NCBI GenBank assembly: GCA_911728455.2 | Contig: OU452229.1 | Span: forward strand, 14,046,076-14,110,075 | Reading direction: 5' to 3' | Source of the DNA: Marthasterias glacialis | Lineage: Eukaryota > Echinodermata > Asteroidea > Forcipulatida > Asteriidae | Length of the DNA: 64,000 nucleotides | Shown here: piece by piece, positions 36,347 through 49,985 of the stretch | How the letters are laid out: each line of letters begins with the position of its first letter | Position numbering within the stretch: position 1 is the first letter of the stretch | Position numbers and translations under genes: made by a program | Notes under the pieces: generated by a model | Databases searched by the model: none | Seen by the model: the letters and a program-made list of their open reading frames with translations, nothing else | What the model was told of the DNA's origin: nothing

Positions 36347-38279
36347 TAAACCATGTAAGTTGTATGCACATCTTACTAATGTTGTGCACACCCGTTAAAG
36401 TAACTTTTTTTTTTACGTTGCTTTTATTTGATGATTTTTTGCATGTTGGTCGTATCATGGATGGTCGTATGGTGTATGTTTTGGGAACCTGAGGGTCGAA
36501 ATGGACTTACGTTTTCCCCCCAAACCAATCATGTATTATCCCTGAAATAAGTTCACTGACACCATTCTTGATTTGGTTTTTAATACCCATGTATGGGTGA
36601 AAGCGAATATAAAAGAAAGGCATTACTTCCTAGTGGACATGTTTTTTAACGTATGGGGGAAAGACACATTGAGCAAATGAATTGCACACAAAAATGTCTT
36701 CTTTATGAAGCGAATTTATAATTATGAAACAGCAGGAGCCCCGGTCAACATTTGCTTCCCCGCCCCACCCTCACTCTTTCCACAGATTAGCTTCACCCTT
36801 GTGTAAGGTGTATGACACAAACAGTTTTGAAAACAAAATGTATCAAAAGGTTTCGATGATGTGTCTTCTCACAATGTGTACACCCTCAATCACTTTAGGC
36901 GCAACGTCCATGTTAACTCAAGATGTAACCGTGCCTAGTTAACTTCGCAGTACACAACTTAGTTACTCGATCAGGGCGTTTTACGGGTGAGGGGGTCGCG
37001 AGACATCACCCGTTCTTCTCGATAAGATAACTTAATAGATCCATCGTAAGAATACGCGTCTTCCTCCATGGTATGTGGATCGACTTGCGTGCTCCTCGTA
37101 GGTGTCTCCGCAGTTAACTTCCCAGTACGACAGAGTTTAAACTTTAGACCTTTTACAGAACACATAGCTTACGAGTCGGGCGCCGGCCCGTCATATAAAT
37201 CCCCGTACATATTATATCATGTTCATTCAATTCTTGGCTTCGATGCCTGAAAGAACAGGATCTTTTTGGGGGCACATTTTGCGATTTCTTCACGGCAGAA
37301 AAGTAGCGCATTACGTAACCACCCTCGACCGTTTTTAAATACTTGATTGCGGTTAGCTTGCTGTGAGGTTCCCGCATTTGAACCTGTGTTAATGTTCGTC
37401 ATAGCTGTGGGTTTCTGTATTTTGTTTTAGTTAAATACTTAGATCAGATCTCGCTTGTAATCAACTAGATGTCAATTTGGACGTTTGAATCCTTGTAAAT
37501 GACCGTGTTCGTGTTAAACTTATACAACTCCATGAGTGTTCCGCAGGTATATGGGGGACTTTGGGGGTTGATTCGTTGAGGACAAGACTTAAGCGCTGCA
37601 TATTTCAGATTGGTATACTGGTAGTTCGAACTGGCAGCAACTCTGAGCTGTCATGATTCGCAATTGGTGAATGACCCAAGTAGGTAATCTCTGATTCAGT
37701 TCGAAACCACACGTGTTTGGTTGGAAGTAGTGTACATGTATATATGCTGTACTACCACATCCTATTTCTTCTTGGCGTCTGGGGAGTCGCCAATGACTCT
37801 GTCGCCATACGCTCCAGAGCTCAACCGGTGCCTCCACGCAGGCGCAATGACATGTTGGAGCGGTGACCTAAACTCGCTATCTGGTGTTGGCTGTACTGAC
37901 TGCTCTGCGTGCTGCCTAGGTTGCATGGGAAATACGTAGTACTGTTGTGAAGCCGCGAGTGTTATGACCGCAGCATGCAGTTTGTTGTGACACACTTTTC
38001 CTTGTCATTAATACAATGTTGGTGATAATGTCCAGTACGATGTTTAAAACTGCTTGTGTTTTGTCCTTTTACTCATCATAAGGCAGTTCGTGCTAATTTC
38101 CAACTGCTGAAGTCATTTCTATATTTGCGACTCGGGGAGAAAAAATAGTCACAAACACACTCACAAAGGACGGCCATAGCCTCTCCTGCGAATGGTGTAT
38201 TTTGTTAACAGTGTGTTGACATATTTTACGGTTTTTAGCAATTTTAAGGTATCGCCACGAGATAGACTAGATAGCCATT
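36347..38279. other. Upstream flank of the Mox-like gene
   Basis: Unique DNA, moderately GC-rich between about 36960 and 37960, with no repeat I recognise. Open frames on both strands have no family resemblance. It may hold promoter-proximal regulatory sequence. Confidence 0.35.
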
Positions 38280-38442
38280 AGGTTTGTATTGGAGACAGCC
38301 GCCGTAACGCCGACGCCTGGACGAATTCAGCGAATCTCGAAGAACAGCTATCCTTTTTTTTTTTTTTTACCTTGAGGGGCGACCAGTTTATCTGATTGTT
38401 TGAGAAGTCCGGACTTGGTGGATGATCTTGCCCCGCAGCGCG
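38280..38442 (+). promoter_or_regulatory. Probable 5' UTR / promoter-proximal region of the Mox-like gene
   Basis: The 160 bases before the start codon are richer in G, C and CpG than the flanks. They contain an oligo-T tract near 38354-38370. No convincing TATA box is visible within a few hundred bases upstream. The tract could precede a splice acceptor (AG near 38377 or 38391), in which case the true promoter is further 5'. The transcription start cannot be placed from sequence alone. Confidence 0.3.
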
Positions 38443-38544
38443 ATGGAGCATTCTTTGTACGGGGGCAGCACGGCGCCGGTCCTGCATCACTACCCGAGTT
38501 CGTTATCATCGGCGGGATCACAGCTTCAACATGCACCATACCAG
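38443..38544 (+). CDS. Mox: First coding exon of a putative Mox/Meox homeobox transcription factor
   Basis: This exon encodes 34 residues, starting MEHSLYGGSTAPVLHHY and ending LQHAPYQ, then splices at CAG|GTAAAA in phase 0. The start at 38443 has G at -3 and G at +4. An in-frame upstream ATG at 38422 has a poor context, and an in-frame TGA at 38401 closes the frame, so the coding sequence begins here or at 38422. The peptide is rich in Ser, His, Tyr and Gln, as in activation regions of homeodomain factors. From memory, vertebrate MEOX2 begins MEHPLFG, which matches at M, E, H, L and G with Tyr for Phe. Meox proteins are nuclear factors of mesoderm and muscle patterning. An oligo-T tract at about 38354-38370 followed by AG could be an acceptor for a 5' UTR intron. 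Vertebrate MEOX genes keep the whole N-terminus in one exon as I recall it, so the intron after residue 34 is unusual. Alternative: an unrelated factor with a similar start. Confidence 0.6.
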
Positions 38545-41500
38545 GTAAAAAAATAGCAACAACAAGTGTTTATTTGATTGAGTTAATTGAAAACGTGTGT
38601 AGTTTATTAAACTGGTTTTTGCAAGACTGTGGCGATGATGTTCCCCCATCAAGATATTTAATATGTATGTGGACTTTAAGATTGACAATAAATGCACATT
38701 TTTTTTTTTTTTAGGTCTGCATGATTTAATGGAAGCACAAATAGGTATCAATCATAGAAACACCACAACTTCTTATTTCAGACTGAAAATTCTACATCAT
38801 TTAAAAGTGGACTCTTTAAGACACTTTTGACTGAAAAACACCCTCCAAACCAGATTAATCTTGGAGTAGATGTTGATATCCTCAACTATCTAGGCCTAAG
38901 CTTCTACTCAAAAACAGCTATAGGTCTGCCGTACAAAACAAGTGAAGATTACCAAGTAGGCCTACAGGCTATAGGCCTACAGAAGGAACAGTGTCTATCA
39001 CTTTGCTAAACAACTAACGCGTTGTACTCTTTTGAAATTGTTAGAATTTGTTAAGGGGAATGAATAAAATTGCAAATTAATAATAATTGCATTGCTGGAA
39101 CCGCCGAACATAAAAAAGGGGGAAAAAAGCAATTATTATTTAAATTTATACCGGTACAGCTGTGGTGGTTCAATGTTGGGTTATTTTATGTATATATGTG
39201 GAATTGGCACATGTCTACCACAGGTAAACAAAACAAAAATCCCATCACTGTAAATTGTTAATGATGGCTCTCAGATTTGTTCTTTCATAGATAATGTGGC
39301 ATCAACATTTTATCAGCAGAGAATAGAAAATGTGAATGAGAAACCGTAATCCTGAAACGGGATTCAGTGAGCCAATGTTTTAAAAAATTGTACAGGGACG
39401 GGATATGTTTTGTTTACCTGTCGTACACATGTGCCGGTTTCATGCTGTATGCGAAAATGAGTTGCTATATATACACACAGAAGGCTTCCCTGTCAAACTG
39501 GGTGCTAGTTTGGCGGGAACGTGAACAGAAATGTGTGAACCAACCTGTATCAAAGGCACTGGCTACCATGATTTTAAGAAAAAGTTGGACAGCGAGACCT
39601 TTGTACTCTCTATTGTCATTGAAATAAATTTCGAAGTTTGGGGAACTTTATGAAATAAAAAACAAAAAATTATTGACTGTTGTACACTTGTATTGTACAC
39701 TCGTATATTATTACTTGCTCATTAGCCCGTGTCTGAAACGCAGTAGCAATATTCCATATCTCCATTCATTGCACTTTGTGTGATATTACAAGGTCGTTCA
39801 TATACTACTCAGTACAAAAACAGATGTTGGGAGTTTACAATTTCACCAGTTATAAATACGCAGGCTCTTTGCTGGCTTTCCGGGACCTATCATCAACAGC
39901 ACCGCGTACGCCACGAGTAGGCTGCGCCGTAACTTGGACGCGATTCCCCGCGTCTCCACTCCGGCTCCTCTTCTCGTTCCCATCGGCAAGCAATTTGTCA
40001 ACTACGGATTATAGCTGTGTATTATAATGCGAGACTTATATACTCTGTATTGGCCCAGATTCGATCAAACAACGCATTGCAACATGCCGTGTGAGTTTGG
40101 GGCGCAGGAAATTCCATGATCCACCATTCTCTGTACTTGGCGTTATGTTTCCGGTTTCAATCTACACTGATGGGTCCCTCATACTAGCTAGTCCAGGGCC
40201 AGGGTCACTTAAGAAGGGCTTTTGGGCTGGCATCTGGTTAGGATCTCGCATGTCTTTCTGCCCACGGATTCTTTACCAAAACGCCCCCTTGAAATAATTT
40301 ACAACAACAAAAACACTATAGCAGGAACTGTTACCCTAATATACAAGGCCTGTATATGTGGTGAGTAAGCTATCCCGAGCCTCGGGGATTTAACCAGAGG
40401 CTACACTGCTGGAATTAAACTTGACGCTGATGAAGCAGACCAACGAAAATGTTCAGCTTCAAAAAAGAACATTTGTGTACCGGCACCCACCATTCAGCAT
40501 GTAGTCACTTCAACTCATTTTATAGTATTGTGTAAATACCCTTGGCTTTGACCGTGTTAACAACACCTACAAGAAGGACACTGTTATAGAACTATTTTCG
40601 GTAGTTTAGTTTCGTTTTTATTGTTCATTAATTTTAATGTATGAGTAAGTAATAATGTCGTCCAGGAAAGCTAACGTTTAGAGAAATGTATCCCTTATTA
40701 TTTAAATTTGACTGCAGCCGTTTTAACTTACATACATACCGTATTGTAAGGATTATCTACAGACCATAGGAAGATATTGTAATCGTAATACTTGAGGTTG
40801 AAAACTTGTGAACCGTAGTTAATGAAATGATCACAGGTTCTTTGTTGTAATTTTACCACGTCTCTTGGAAAGGGGCAGGTTTCTACCTAATAAAACCGAT
40901 GACACAGAATCTCTACAAAAGGCTTCCTCATGTCACGTGGTGGGAGTGATTAGGATTTGGACCTATCCGTCTTGACTTTTGATGAGCGAGTCGAATTACA
41001 TATATATTTCTGTTGTACGAAAAGCAACAAGAACATTTAAAGCATAATAGGAAATGATAAACGCAGGCGCAGTCTTGGTATAAACGCAATGACATCAATT
41101 TCGGTTTCAAGCGTTGGGTCACTTTGTTCGCGGTATAATTATACTATCTTTAGAATTGTGCCTGTTTTGTTTACATTGCAAAAACCTTGGAAACGAATGT
41201 TTCTATTTTTAATCTCGCCAAGGTCGGACAAAACACTGAAACTAAATTTAAATAAGTTGACACGTTCCTTCTTGTTCCCTTGAAAACTTCAGAGCGTTTT
41301 TATTTCAGTTGAAAACCAAAGGAAAGTCGAAACATTCTAAGAACATTCTGAGAAAACTTTGGGAAAAAAGTAGACACTTTTCTTCTTGTCCTCTTGCAGC
41401 TTCGCTTCAGATTGCCTACAAATATTGTGAAGGCGTAAATACAATCTTAAATGCGAACCCGTCCTGACAATAACGTGGAACTTGCTCATTTTGTTTTTCT

Positions 41501-42654
41501 TCTTTCGAATTGGTGTTTTTAGCTTTCAGTTACATGAGGGTACACTTGACCGCACTCAGAGCTTATCAGTGTAGTCACCCAGAGGAGATAAATTTACTTC
41601 ATTAATCATTCTTAGCCTCGACTTTTGGACAAATTCCCAGTCTCATTACGAGATTTGTTGTCTTTCCAAGCAACCAGACTTTTGGTGTGATTTCACGTTC
41701 GCAAACTTATTTATTTAGATGTCCCGCTGAGCTTATAGCCAAAACATTAAACATTTGTTGAAACGACATGTAGGCTATTTATACGCGACTAACTTCAGCA
41801 TCTAAAATACATCTATTAAGAATACACAATTAGTAGCTACACGACGAGTAATGATCGAGAAAGTATGCGTAGGCGAATTCCGAAGTGAAAGTTTATTTAT
41901 TTGTATTTGATTTGTATAAACTTGGCCGTATTTCCATATTCCTTGTGAGCTATTTCCTTTTTGAAATATTAACAGTGAGTGTGCAAGAAGGTTTTTTTTC
42001 CTTCCCCAAACACTCAATTTGCCAAGTTGAACTTATCAAGGCTCGGTACATGAAAAAAAAATGAAAAGGAAGAAAATAAGAGAACAGAAAGCTCAGAAAC
42101 ATAAATGGTGTTTTACTCAATATCAAATAATATACTTTTCACAGCAAGTTCGTTTACAAACTCAAGCAAAATTCTTTTCGGGCGATGTGTGATGAATTTG
42201 GCTGCGAATTGTCAACGAAGACCTCGCCTATAGTATTAGTAAAAACACAATATCAACAAAACTCGAGCACTCAGAAAATGGTTTCGTTAGTCACAACGTG
42301 CACACCAGATTGACTCATTTTCGCACAGAAGGCATGCAAGTAAAATAAACGGAATCGTTCCCAGGTTTTGTTTCTTAGTCAACAATTTGTCTCTGATTCT
42401 CTGATTATGTAAGGGCGATTTGAAAATATTTCACCACAAGGCCGTCTCTTGTCTGTTGTTCTTTGTTTTCCAAATAGTCTGCGTATTCATTTGAAAGATG
42501 CTCATTCCAGCAACCCTGGGAATTGTTTTTTATTACCCTCTCTCAAGAAATGGTTCAAAATGGTTTAATTCCAGAAATCACTTGATTTCCGCGACCTGTT
42601 TACAGGAACGTTTTGCCTTTGTTTGAAACATTAAGTAATTACATATTTGATGAG

Positions 42655-42735
42655 ATGCAGGTTAAGCCCCCGAGACGACGGGTCGCTGTCGTCCACTTGC
42701 CTCGGACGTCGCCGTGCGCCGACGGTAAACGTTTC
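42655..42735. promoter_or_regulatory. Short CpG-dense block in intron 1
   Basis: About 80 bases, with CCGAGACGACGGGTCGC and CGGACGTCGCCGTGCGCCG, are packed with CpG in otherwise AT-rich intron. Not a repeat unit seen elsewhere in the window. Confidence 0.3.
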
Positions 42736-43020
42736 TGACACATACGCACTTCAAGCCAACTGAAGTTTTATTATTTAAAAGATTTATTGTCCCTCCTTTA
42801 ATTTATTTTGTAGAAACGGTACTTTTGATGTGTTTTTATTGCACTTTAGTATTTATTTTGGCAAGGACCAATGTGTACCAATGTGGGGGGGGGGCGGTGT
42901 TCAACAGACATTCTCAGCCACGGCATGAAGATAATCAATTTTTTATTGTAATGTTTTGAGAGGGGATAGTAAATCCATTTGATTTCGATCCATCTTATTT
43001 TAACCCTTCCCCCAAATCTA

Positions 43021-43043
43021 ACAATCAAACAAACAAACAAACA
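43021..43043. repeat. CAAA microsatellite
   Basis: About five CAAA units. Confidence 0.8.
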
Positions 43044-44888
43044 AAATTTAAAAGAAATAGCTTGCGAACAAAATAGTGTCTAAATTGATGCTTAAAGTTT
43101 GAAGAAGAACATGCGTTTCAGCTTCCTCTTTTTTGTTATTTTTTTGTAAACTTCCTTCGTTGTTCGTTAAGGCAGGATACATTCTTGGTAATAAGCGAAG
43201 AAAGCAATCAACTATTTCATACCGGTTCTATAGTTGCCCTGAGAATAAACTCATTTTTCTTGTGTCAATTTGCCACATTGATAACAAGACAAAAAAATAA
43301 AGCAATCCAGTCAAACAAAAATTGAACCTTTATTCAACATTTTTCTATGAAAACATACTACCGATTTCGATGAAATGTTCACCGGTTTTTTTAACTTTAG
43401 TTGCAGTATAGTTTGCATCAATACAAGTGGAAAGAAGTGTTCAGAAATTAACTGCACTATCATCTTCAAAGATATTGGTGTCCTCGGATGAATATGGTTG
43501 AATGATTTCCTTTGTGCTGAAAATCCCTTGGTTTGTGCTTGTACAAAGTCAACATCAAGCTAGGGGAAAAAGTGATCAGTCGAATGTTGTGTTTGATAAT
43601 CGGAAGATCTGGAATACTAATGATACATGATCCCTTTAGGAAACATTCAGTGCAAGAAATCATTTCGAACCGCAACAGTTTTTACTTCTATATAAAGATT
43701 AGTGTAGATTAATCACCACCCATCGGGTAGAAACTAAAACACGCTTGGCCACAAAAATAAAGTTAGAAAAAGTGCAATACAAGAAATGGACATCGGGTGT
43801 TCTTTGGCGCATTTCGGATCATTTTTTTGCCTATTAATGGCTGGCAACTCAGAAAATTCTTTACCCATGTTACACGAGGCATTGTACAGGCAGCCAGTTC
43901 CGGGCAATCTCTCTCCACGGAGAAAAGTTAATCACATTTGAATGTTTTGGGAAAAAGTATAGACACTGTTTGAAGAAGTACTTCTGATGTGGCCAATTTC
44001 ACAAAGAGCCAGGATTGTTCTCAAGCTTTGTACCGGTATATCACTCTTAATTGCCGTGCAAATTGTGATGTCGCAACACAAACCACTAAGTCAGTATTGA
44101 CAACTCATCTTAAGATGAATCTTGGTTTTTTTTTATTTAATCGAGCTCTGGCTGTCAAAGTGTTTCTTTTGCATGCAAGTGCAGCTGGTTGCCCCCAAGT
44201 TGGCTGTAAAAGTTGCCCCGTGTGACAAGACCTGGTCCTGATTCTTCAAGGTTGTCGTTGCAGCCAACGGCCGTAGCCACAGCCGAAGCCGCTTGATTCG
44301 AACACGGCTGTTCACAGCGTCACATGATGGTGTTAGTCTGGACGCCTTTCAGAGACCCTGTTTTTTTTATCTGTCATTTACATTAAAATCAATTCAAGCG
44401 AGCAGTTTGAACACCTTGTTTTGCAATTTCCATTCGACTTGGACACTCTCTTTTTTTCCAGATCCCGGCTTATACCTTGATCCTTACACACAAAAAGTTA
44501 GACTGTCACCAGATAAGATAATTTACAATGCGGAAAATAATTGCAATATTTAAAAGGATGTTATTTTTATTTCTGAATGTCGTAAATGCACAGTGCTATA
44601 CCAACATATATTAAGTTAGTTGTATTTACAAATTATATGGGCGGAGCTTATTTTGTCAGATAAAATAATAACAAATATTAGTATAATAATGGTTCTATGA
44701 AAATGCCAACAATAAAAGAAGGAAGTGGACAAACGAAAAATCCGAGTGGAAAACTCTACATTGAAAGTGTTCCAAATCAATTACTTGACCATGAATGCAG
44801 ATAGCCTGGGCCTGAGAAAAACCTACCCCCCCCCCCCCACCCGCCATTGCTTCTTATTGTTACTGATGGAGAACTGTCAGGAATAACA

Positions 44889-44964
44889 CGGCCCTGTGAT
44901 GGCAAAAGGGTGTATCTCAAATTGTTCTAAGTATGCAATACACCCTTTTGCCATCACAGGGCCG
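44889..44964. mobile_element. Foldback with perfect 27-bp arms
   Basis: The left arm (44889-44915) begins CGGCCCTGTGATGGCAAAAG. The right arm (44938-44964) is its exact reverse complement. The 22-base centre is unrelated. Perfect arms imply a recent or constrained hairpin. Confidence 0.8.
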
Positions 44965-46579
44965 AACAGGAGTCAATCCTTGACTTGATTAAGTCTGTTG
45001 AATTTCGTAAGTTTTACATGCCACAAATGAAAAGTGATACTTTTGCCACCACTTTTTCCCCCGCCCTTATCTTAACGCTAAAACTTAACTTGGACTGGCA
45101 ACGATGGGGTAGAAGCTATTTAAGTAGTGCAAAAAGCATGTGGGTGAGTGGTTTTGGAGAAGCGTGCGAAGCCCGAGCAAGACGCCGGCTCTGTCCGGCG
45201 AACACTCAGCCTACATGGCGCTGCTTTTTCCTCTGCTTATTCCGCAACAGGCTCCGTTTTTTGCAACACTGGAGTAAAATCCCGGAAACCATGTTTTTTT
45301 TTTTATTTTGGCGGGCAATAGTTTCATTGAGATTTATTAATAATGGAGGAGGAAGAGCAGCAGTTTTTATCGCAGTGTGGAGTGAACCACGAAGGTCGCC
45401 TTTGTAAAAGTACATAAGCCGCGAACCACGACTCCGGATGTGTTCTAACATGCAATCATACTGCCGGCACCAGACCAAGGACAAACAATACAACTTACTG
45501 CGCATGTGCCAAGTTGTGAGATTGGAACAATAGCTGGGCAGTGAGTTTAACAATGTCAACATTAGTGCAAATTATGTCGAGACAGGAGGTACTTCATTGG
45601 TTGCAACTTATAAAAGGAATCTAAACGCAAATATTCATTTGTTTTAATAATGACACTGTTCAAACAATGCTGCACAGAGTTGGTTATTGTTTTTTTTTTC
45701 AGACCCGGTTTCACTCCAATCTTCTAGGTTTTTTTCTCGAGAAGAATTCCATTAAAAAGTCCCCGAAAACTTATTCAAGTCTTAGTCGGGGTTGTTGTGC
45801 TCGTTTGAAAAAAATACACAGGCCTACATTTCACACTTTTTTATCACAATTTTATTCGGTTTACAATGAACACATAGAAATTGAAATATTTGTCAGTTTG
45901 GTCACTTCTCGAGTTTACTTTAAAATAAATACTGCAACTATACGACATTGTTAATGATAAGAAAAACAAGGTTTAAAACAACTATGTAAAAGGAAATTTC
46001 CACTAAACTCGGTTCTTTCCCCCCCCCCTTTTTTTTTATTTGTGTATTTATTTACTTTTATTTTTTTTCGGTTAACCAACAACAAATTTTACGTAACATA
46101 GGCCTACCCGGGTTATTTAAACGATTAAGTAATACCATACGTATGTTATGAGACGTGACACTGCAACAAGTACATATAAATGGCTAAGTAGTGTGAGGAA
46201 AAAAATAAGGATAGAAAAATAACAGAAAAACAAAGTTTTCTTTTGGGCGTATCAATAACTGTTTCTATTTGGGGGCGATTTCAAATTCAACTCTTAACTC
46301 AATTCTTATTAACGTCCAGTTCTTAAGCTGTATAACTAAATCCACAAAGCATTTGCGAAAATTCATAAAGTCAATGAGGACAACTTTACAATTTTATTTA
46401 TAGTTTTCCTTTCCTCTGGAAAACGTGGCAACCCAATGATGGAGTTTCCATGGTTTTATTGAAAGCTGATAAGGTTTGGATGAATGTACTCTCATTACAA
46501 AAAAAACACTGCTGTGTGACACCATTTTACAATTGGATTTCTAGCATTTCGGTTTCTGATTGATTTTACAAAACCTTGC

Positions 46580-46603
46580 AGCAAAAAAAAAAAAAAAAAA
46601 AAA
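46580..46603. repeat. Poly-A tract
   Basis: About 22 consecutive A. No retroposon body is evident upstream. Confidence 0.85.
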
Positions 46604-47755
46604 AACAGATCTAGACTTCTTTTTGCATTACCCACGAGTGTTGGTCAATGAAGTGAGCTTGGTAATATACTTGTTGATAACTTTGACAATATGTTGTTAT
46701 TGTTACCCTATTTTATGTTTTCACAGTATCTGGAACACATTTTTGTTTTTAACATAAAACCATGCTACAACAAGGTCCCCTGTAAACGGAAACATACGAT
46801 GGTTTGTTGTGCATTTCCCTTTAAAAACTATGCCACACACACAAAAAGATGCGGCGAGTGGTTTACGGTGGTGACGTTCCAAATTGCGCGGAACTAATCT
46901 TTCTCTAAACAGTTCGATGTCATTAATGGTTCAATGTGTTTATTCCATCGAGGAAATCATTCCGATTGTATTATGCCAGGGTGTTCTATTTGAAGTTAAC
47001 CTTTTTGTTCTGTCTTTTTTTCCCCTTCTTTTCCCCCACTTTTTTCTGTAAAACACTTGTGGATATATGACGAGACCCCCCCCCCCCCCCCCCCACCAGA
47101 AAACAACCGTGTGAAATAACATTGCAACAGGAACTGTAACTTGAATGTAGAACTTACAATAGATTTGCACCGTAATTTGCCGTTTTGTGCAAGCTAGTTT
47201 TCCCCGTTTCTAGTGACTGGCCAGTATAGTCAGCTCCCTGTTAAAATCGTTTGGACGGGGTCCAAACAAATTTGCCTTTTAAATGGGCGGGGGAGCTCGA
47301 GTTAATGCTAACAACAGGTTTTCGCGGACCCCCCCCCCCCTTCCCCCATCCCCTACTCCTTTGCCTAGAGAGTTCCTTTTTTTTCAAGTAATAAACCACA
47401 AGGGAAATTGACCGAGTAATATTTATAAATCAATATTGTTATAATTTTCCTTCCCTCTTTATTTTCGTCCGTGAACAAATAATGCAAGGTAGGGAGGGGG
47501 AGGGCTCGAGCACCCCTAGCTCTCCCCTCTTTGGTGTGCTAGTCTGTGACTGAGTCAGCTTGTACGTAGATCGAAAACCTTTTCTAAAAGGTTACATAAT
47601 TCAGGATGATTTCCTGCACAAATGTTGGTTCCAAACTGTTCACAAAGTTAGCTTCTAAGCTTAAAATGGCCAGATTTTCAAAAATACAAATTTAAACGCA
47701 GTTGAAGGTAGAATACAGGATTGGTATTGGTATTCATCAAAATGTTTTTATCAAT

Positions 47756-47998
47756 TATGAAGTTCACACCAGTACCAATCCTCCATAGAAAAATGTCTGT
47801 CTGAAATACTGTCAAAGTCAAGAAAAATAAGGACAAAGTGTTGATATGCTGGAAAATGTGCATGGTGTTTCACTATTTTCTCCTGCCAAGACGACGGATT
47901 GAGCCCAAATTTTCACATTTGTTTTTTTTTTTTCATGTAAAATTGAATCACTGAAAGTAAGAACACTGCACTATCAGCTTTACCAATCCTATATTTTA
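47756..47998 (+). mobile_element. Dispersed element, copy 1 (pair with 53358-53642)
   Basis: Shared strings in the same order in both copies: GAAGTTCA.AC.AG.ACCAAT, CACTATTTTCTCCTG, GGATTGAGCCCAAATTTTCA and AGTAAGAACACTGCACTATC. About 240-285 bases, diverged, no open frame. Confidence 0.7.
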
Positions 47999-48394
47999 CC
48001 TTTAATAAGACTTTGGGGTAAGGCAGTTAACTTTCAGTGAATACAGACCTGGCTGTGACGTGAGATGATCGTTTGGAAATTTCTGACAATAAACCAATCT
48101 AGAGTAACAGACAGATATACTCAAATTTATAAACCAGTTCTCTGCATCACAGCTGTAATTTTGATAAAATCATCAATCAAGCAGCGTTGAACCTTTTTCA
48201 TGAAACTAGATCATTTCTTTCCTCTTGACGGACATTACCGAGCACCTAAAAAACGTGATTAAAATTAAGTCCGTGGGGCGTCTTGTCAGTAGACTGTTTA
48301 TCAAGAAGAGTGTAACGGTGTTGCTGTTCCAAGTGTTCTTGAGTGGCATTTAAAGCGGTCTTTACCTGCCTTTTCGTTTTTGGTTGATTTGTTT

Positions 48395-48665
48395 AATGTT
48401 TGTTTGTTTTTGTTGGTTGGTTGTTTGTTTGTTTGTTTGTTTGTTTTTGTCTGGCTGCTTGCTTGCTTGTTCGGGTGTTTGCTTGTCTGTTCGGGTGTTT
48501 GCTTGTCCGTTGTTCGGTTGGTTGGTTGTTAGTTAATTTTGTTTTCTGACAGATTGATTGGATTGGGGCTTTCCTCTCTTTTTAACTGCATAACATATAG
48601 AAATTGTTGTTTTGTTGTTGTTGTTGTTGTTGTTGTTGGGTTGTTGTTGTTGTTGTTGTTGTTTT
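48395..48665. repeat. GTTT and GTT microsatellites
   Basis: GTTT-type repeats with GCTT and GTTCGGGT variants at about 48395-48535, then two GTT runs at about 48604-48660. Confidence 0.85.
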
Positions 48666-48792
48666 TTTTGGGGGGGGGTTTATTTTGTTTCCTCCTCGGA
48701 CTAGCCCTATCTGTATGTGTTATGGAATGAAATAAGATAATAATAAAACAATAATGGTTGGGAAAGCAATCTAGGAAGGAACTAACTCTCTA

Positions 48793-48930
48793 ATGAGTTG
48801 TCGTGGTTCTAAGAAGATCATGTTATTGACCAACTCGACGTTTCGATTAGTACGCTCTTCAGCAGAAAGGTACCGGTATCTGAGCGTTGTTACACAGAGC
48901 CGGTCTTTTCAGAACCACAACTCATTTTAG
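48793..48930 (-). repeat. CGAAACGTCG-type dispersed repeat, copy 1
   Basis: CTCGACGTTTCGATTAG followed by CGCTCTTCAG is the reverse complement of the CTGAAGA...GATCGAAACGTCGA module seen twice at 63185-63330. It is flanked by two similar GTGGTTCT and AGAACCAC strings facing each other, which suggests inverted termini. Confidence 0.55.
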
Positions 48931-49985
48931 AGATTACAATAAAGTGTGTTACCACAAACCTCAGTTTCTCAGATTGTGGGCTTTAATGATGATGACATAT
49001 CTCTATCTTTCCGTGGGTGCTAACCCCTCCCCCCCCCCCCCCCCCAACTTCTTTCCCCTAGTTCCCACACGCCACCCCATCTGTTTGTATATCTATCATC
49101 ATTACTTCGGACAAGATGTCCAGCTCTGAAGCTCATCTCTATTATTTCACCCATTCTCTTTCCGTTGTAAACGATGTCTCTGTTCCTCGTCGGGTGTGTA
49201 TGTGCATGACTTTATGTTTCGGTCTGAAGTCTGCCCAGTTTCAGTGATAAGATGAAACCACTATTTTGACGGGTGGAAAAAAAAACAAGCTGGTGTAGAG
49301 GTTGTGTCCGAGGGACATATAGTCTTGGCCTTAAGTGATAATGGCCCCCCAACCTAGCACCCCTCCATTGTCTACCGGTATAAACTCAAACCTGCCACAA
49401 CTTTCTGCGGTTTAACGGGAATATACACGTCATCGTTCCTTTGGAATAGAATAAATTCCCATTACAGTTTCCAATAAGCGCACCACACCAACCAACCTGT
49501 GAAGTTGTCATCAAATTTGATGACCACGAATTGGGGAGTTTGTGTACGTTCACATACCTGCTTTTTTTCGATTGCTTCAATCGAAACGAGAAACTGTGGT
49601 AATTTTGGGGGTCTTCAAATGCTATTTTCTCAACTTAGTGAAAGTATCTGGGACGGAAATGTTTTTCCAGATGATTGGTACAGTTCAATTCCAAAAAAAT
49701 CTTTTACTGTGTCATTAAATGTTATTATTGTTTGCACTGGAATACGGGTTAAAATAAACAATCAAATATTTAAGTCAATTATCTCTTTTCAGATCTTGTT
49801 TATAAGTTTGCATCTCAATTATGCAATACAATTTATAGTAATAATTTAGTAGTTATTTTAATGAATTCAAATATATGCTTCAATTTGTACTGAATATTTT
49901 CCTCAATATATCTATATATACATTTTGAAATAAACAAGGTTTTTCGTTTTTAATTAAAATGATATTATTGTTCGTTTGTCTATAG

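Larger units (their letters stand above)
38545..49985 (+). other. Intron 1 of the Mox-like gene (11.4 kb)
   Basis: This is bounded by the two exons. It contains AT-rich unique sequence, a perfect 27-bp inverted repeat at 44889-44964, a CpG-rich block at 42655-42735, poly-C tracts at 44826, 46019, 47076, 47329 and 49029, GTT/GTTT microsatellites at 48395-48665, one copy of a dispersed element at 47756-47998 and a CGAAACGTCG-type repeat at 48793-48930. No internal coding exon is convincing. A 52-codon open frame ending at 40014 is noted among the findings. Confidence 0.5.
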
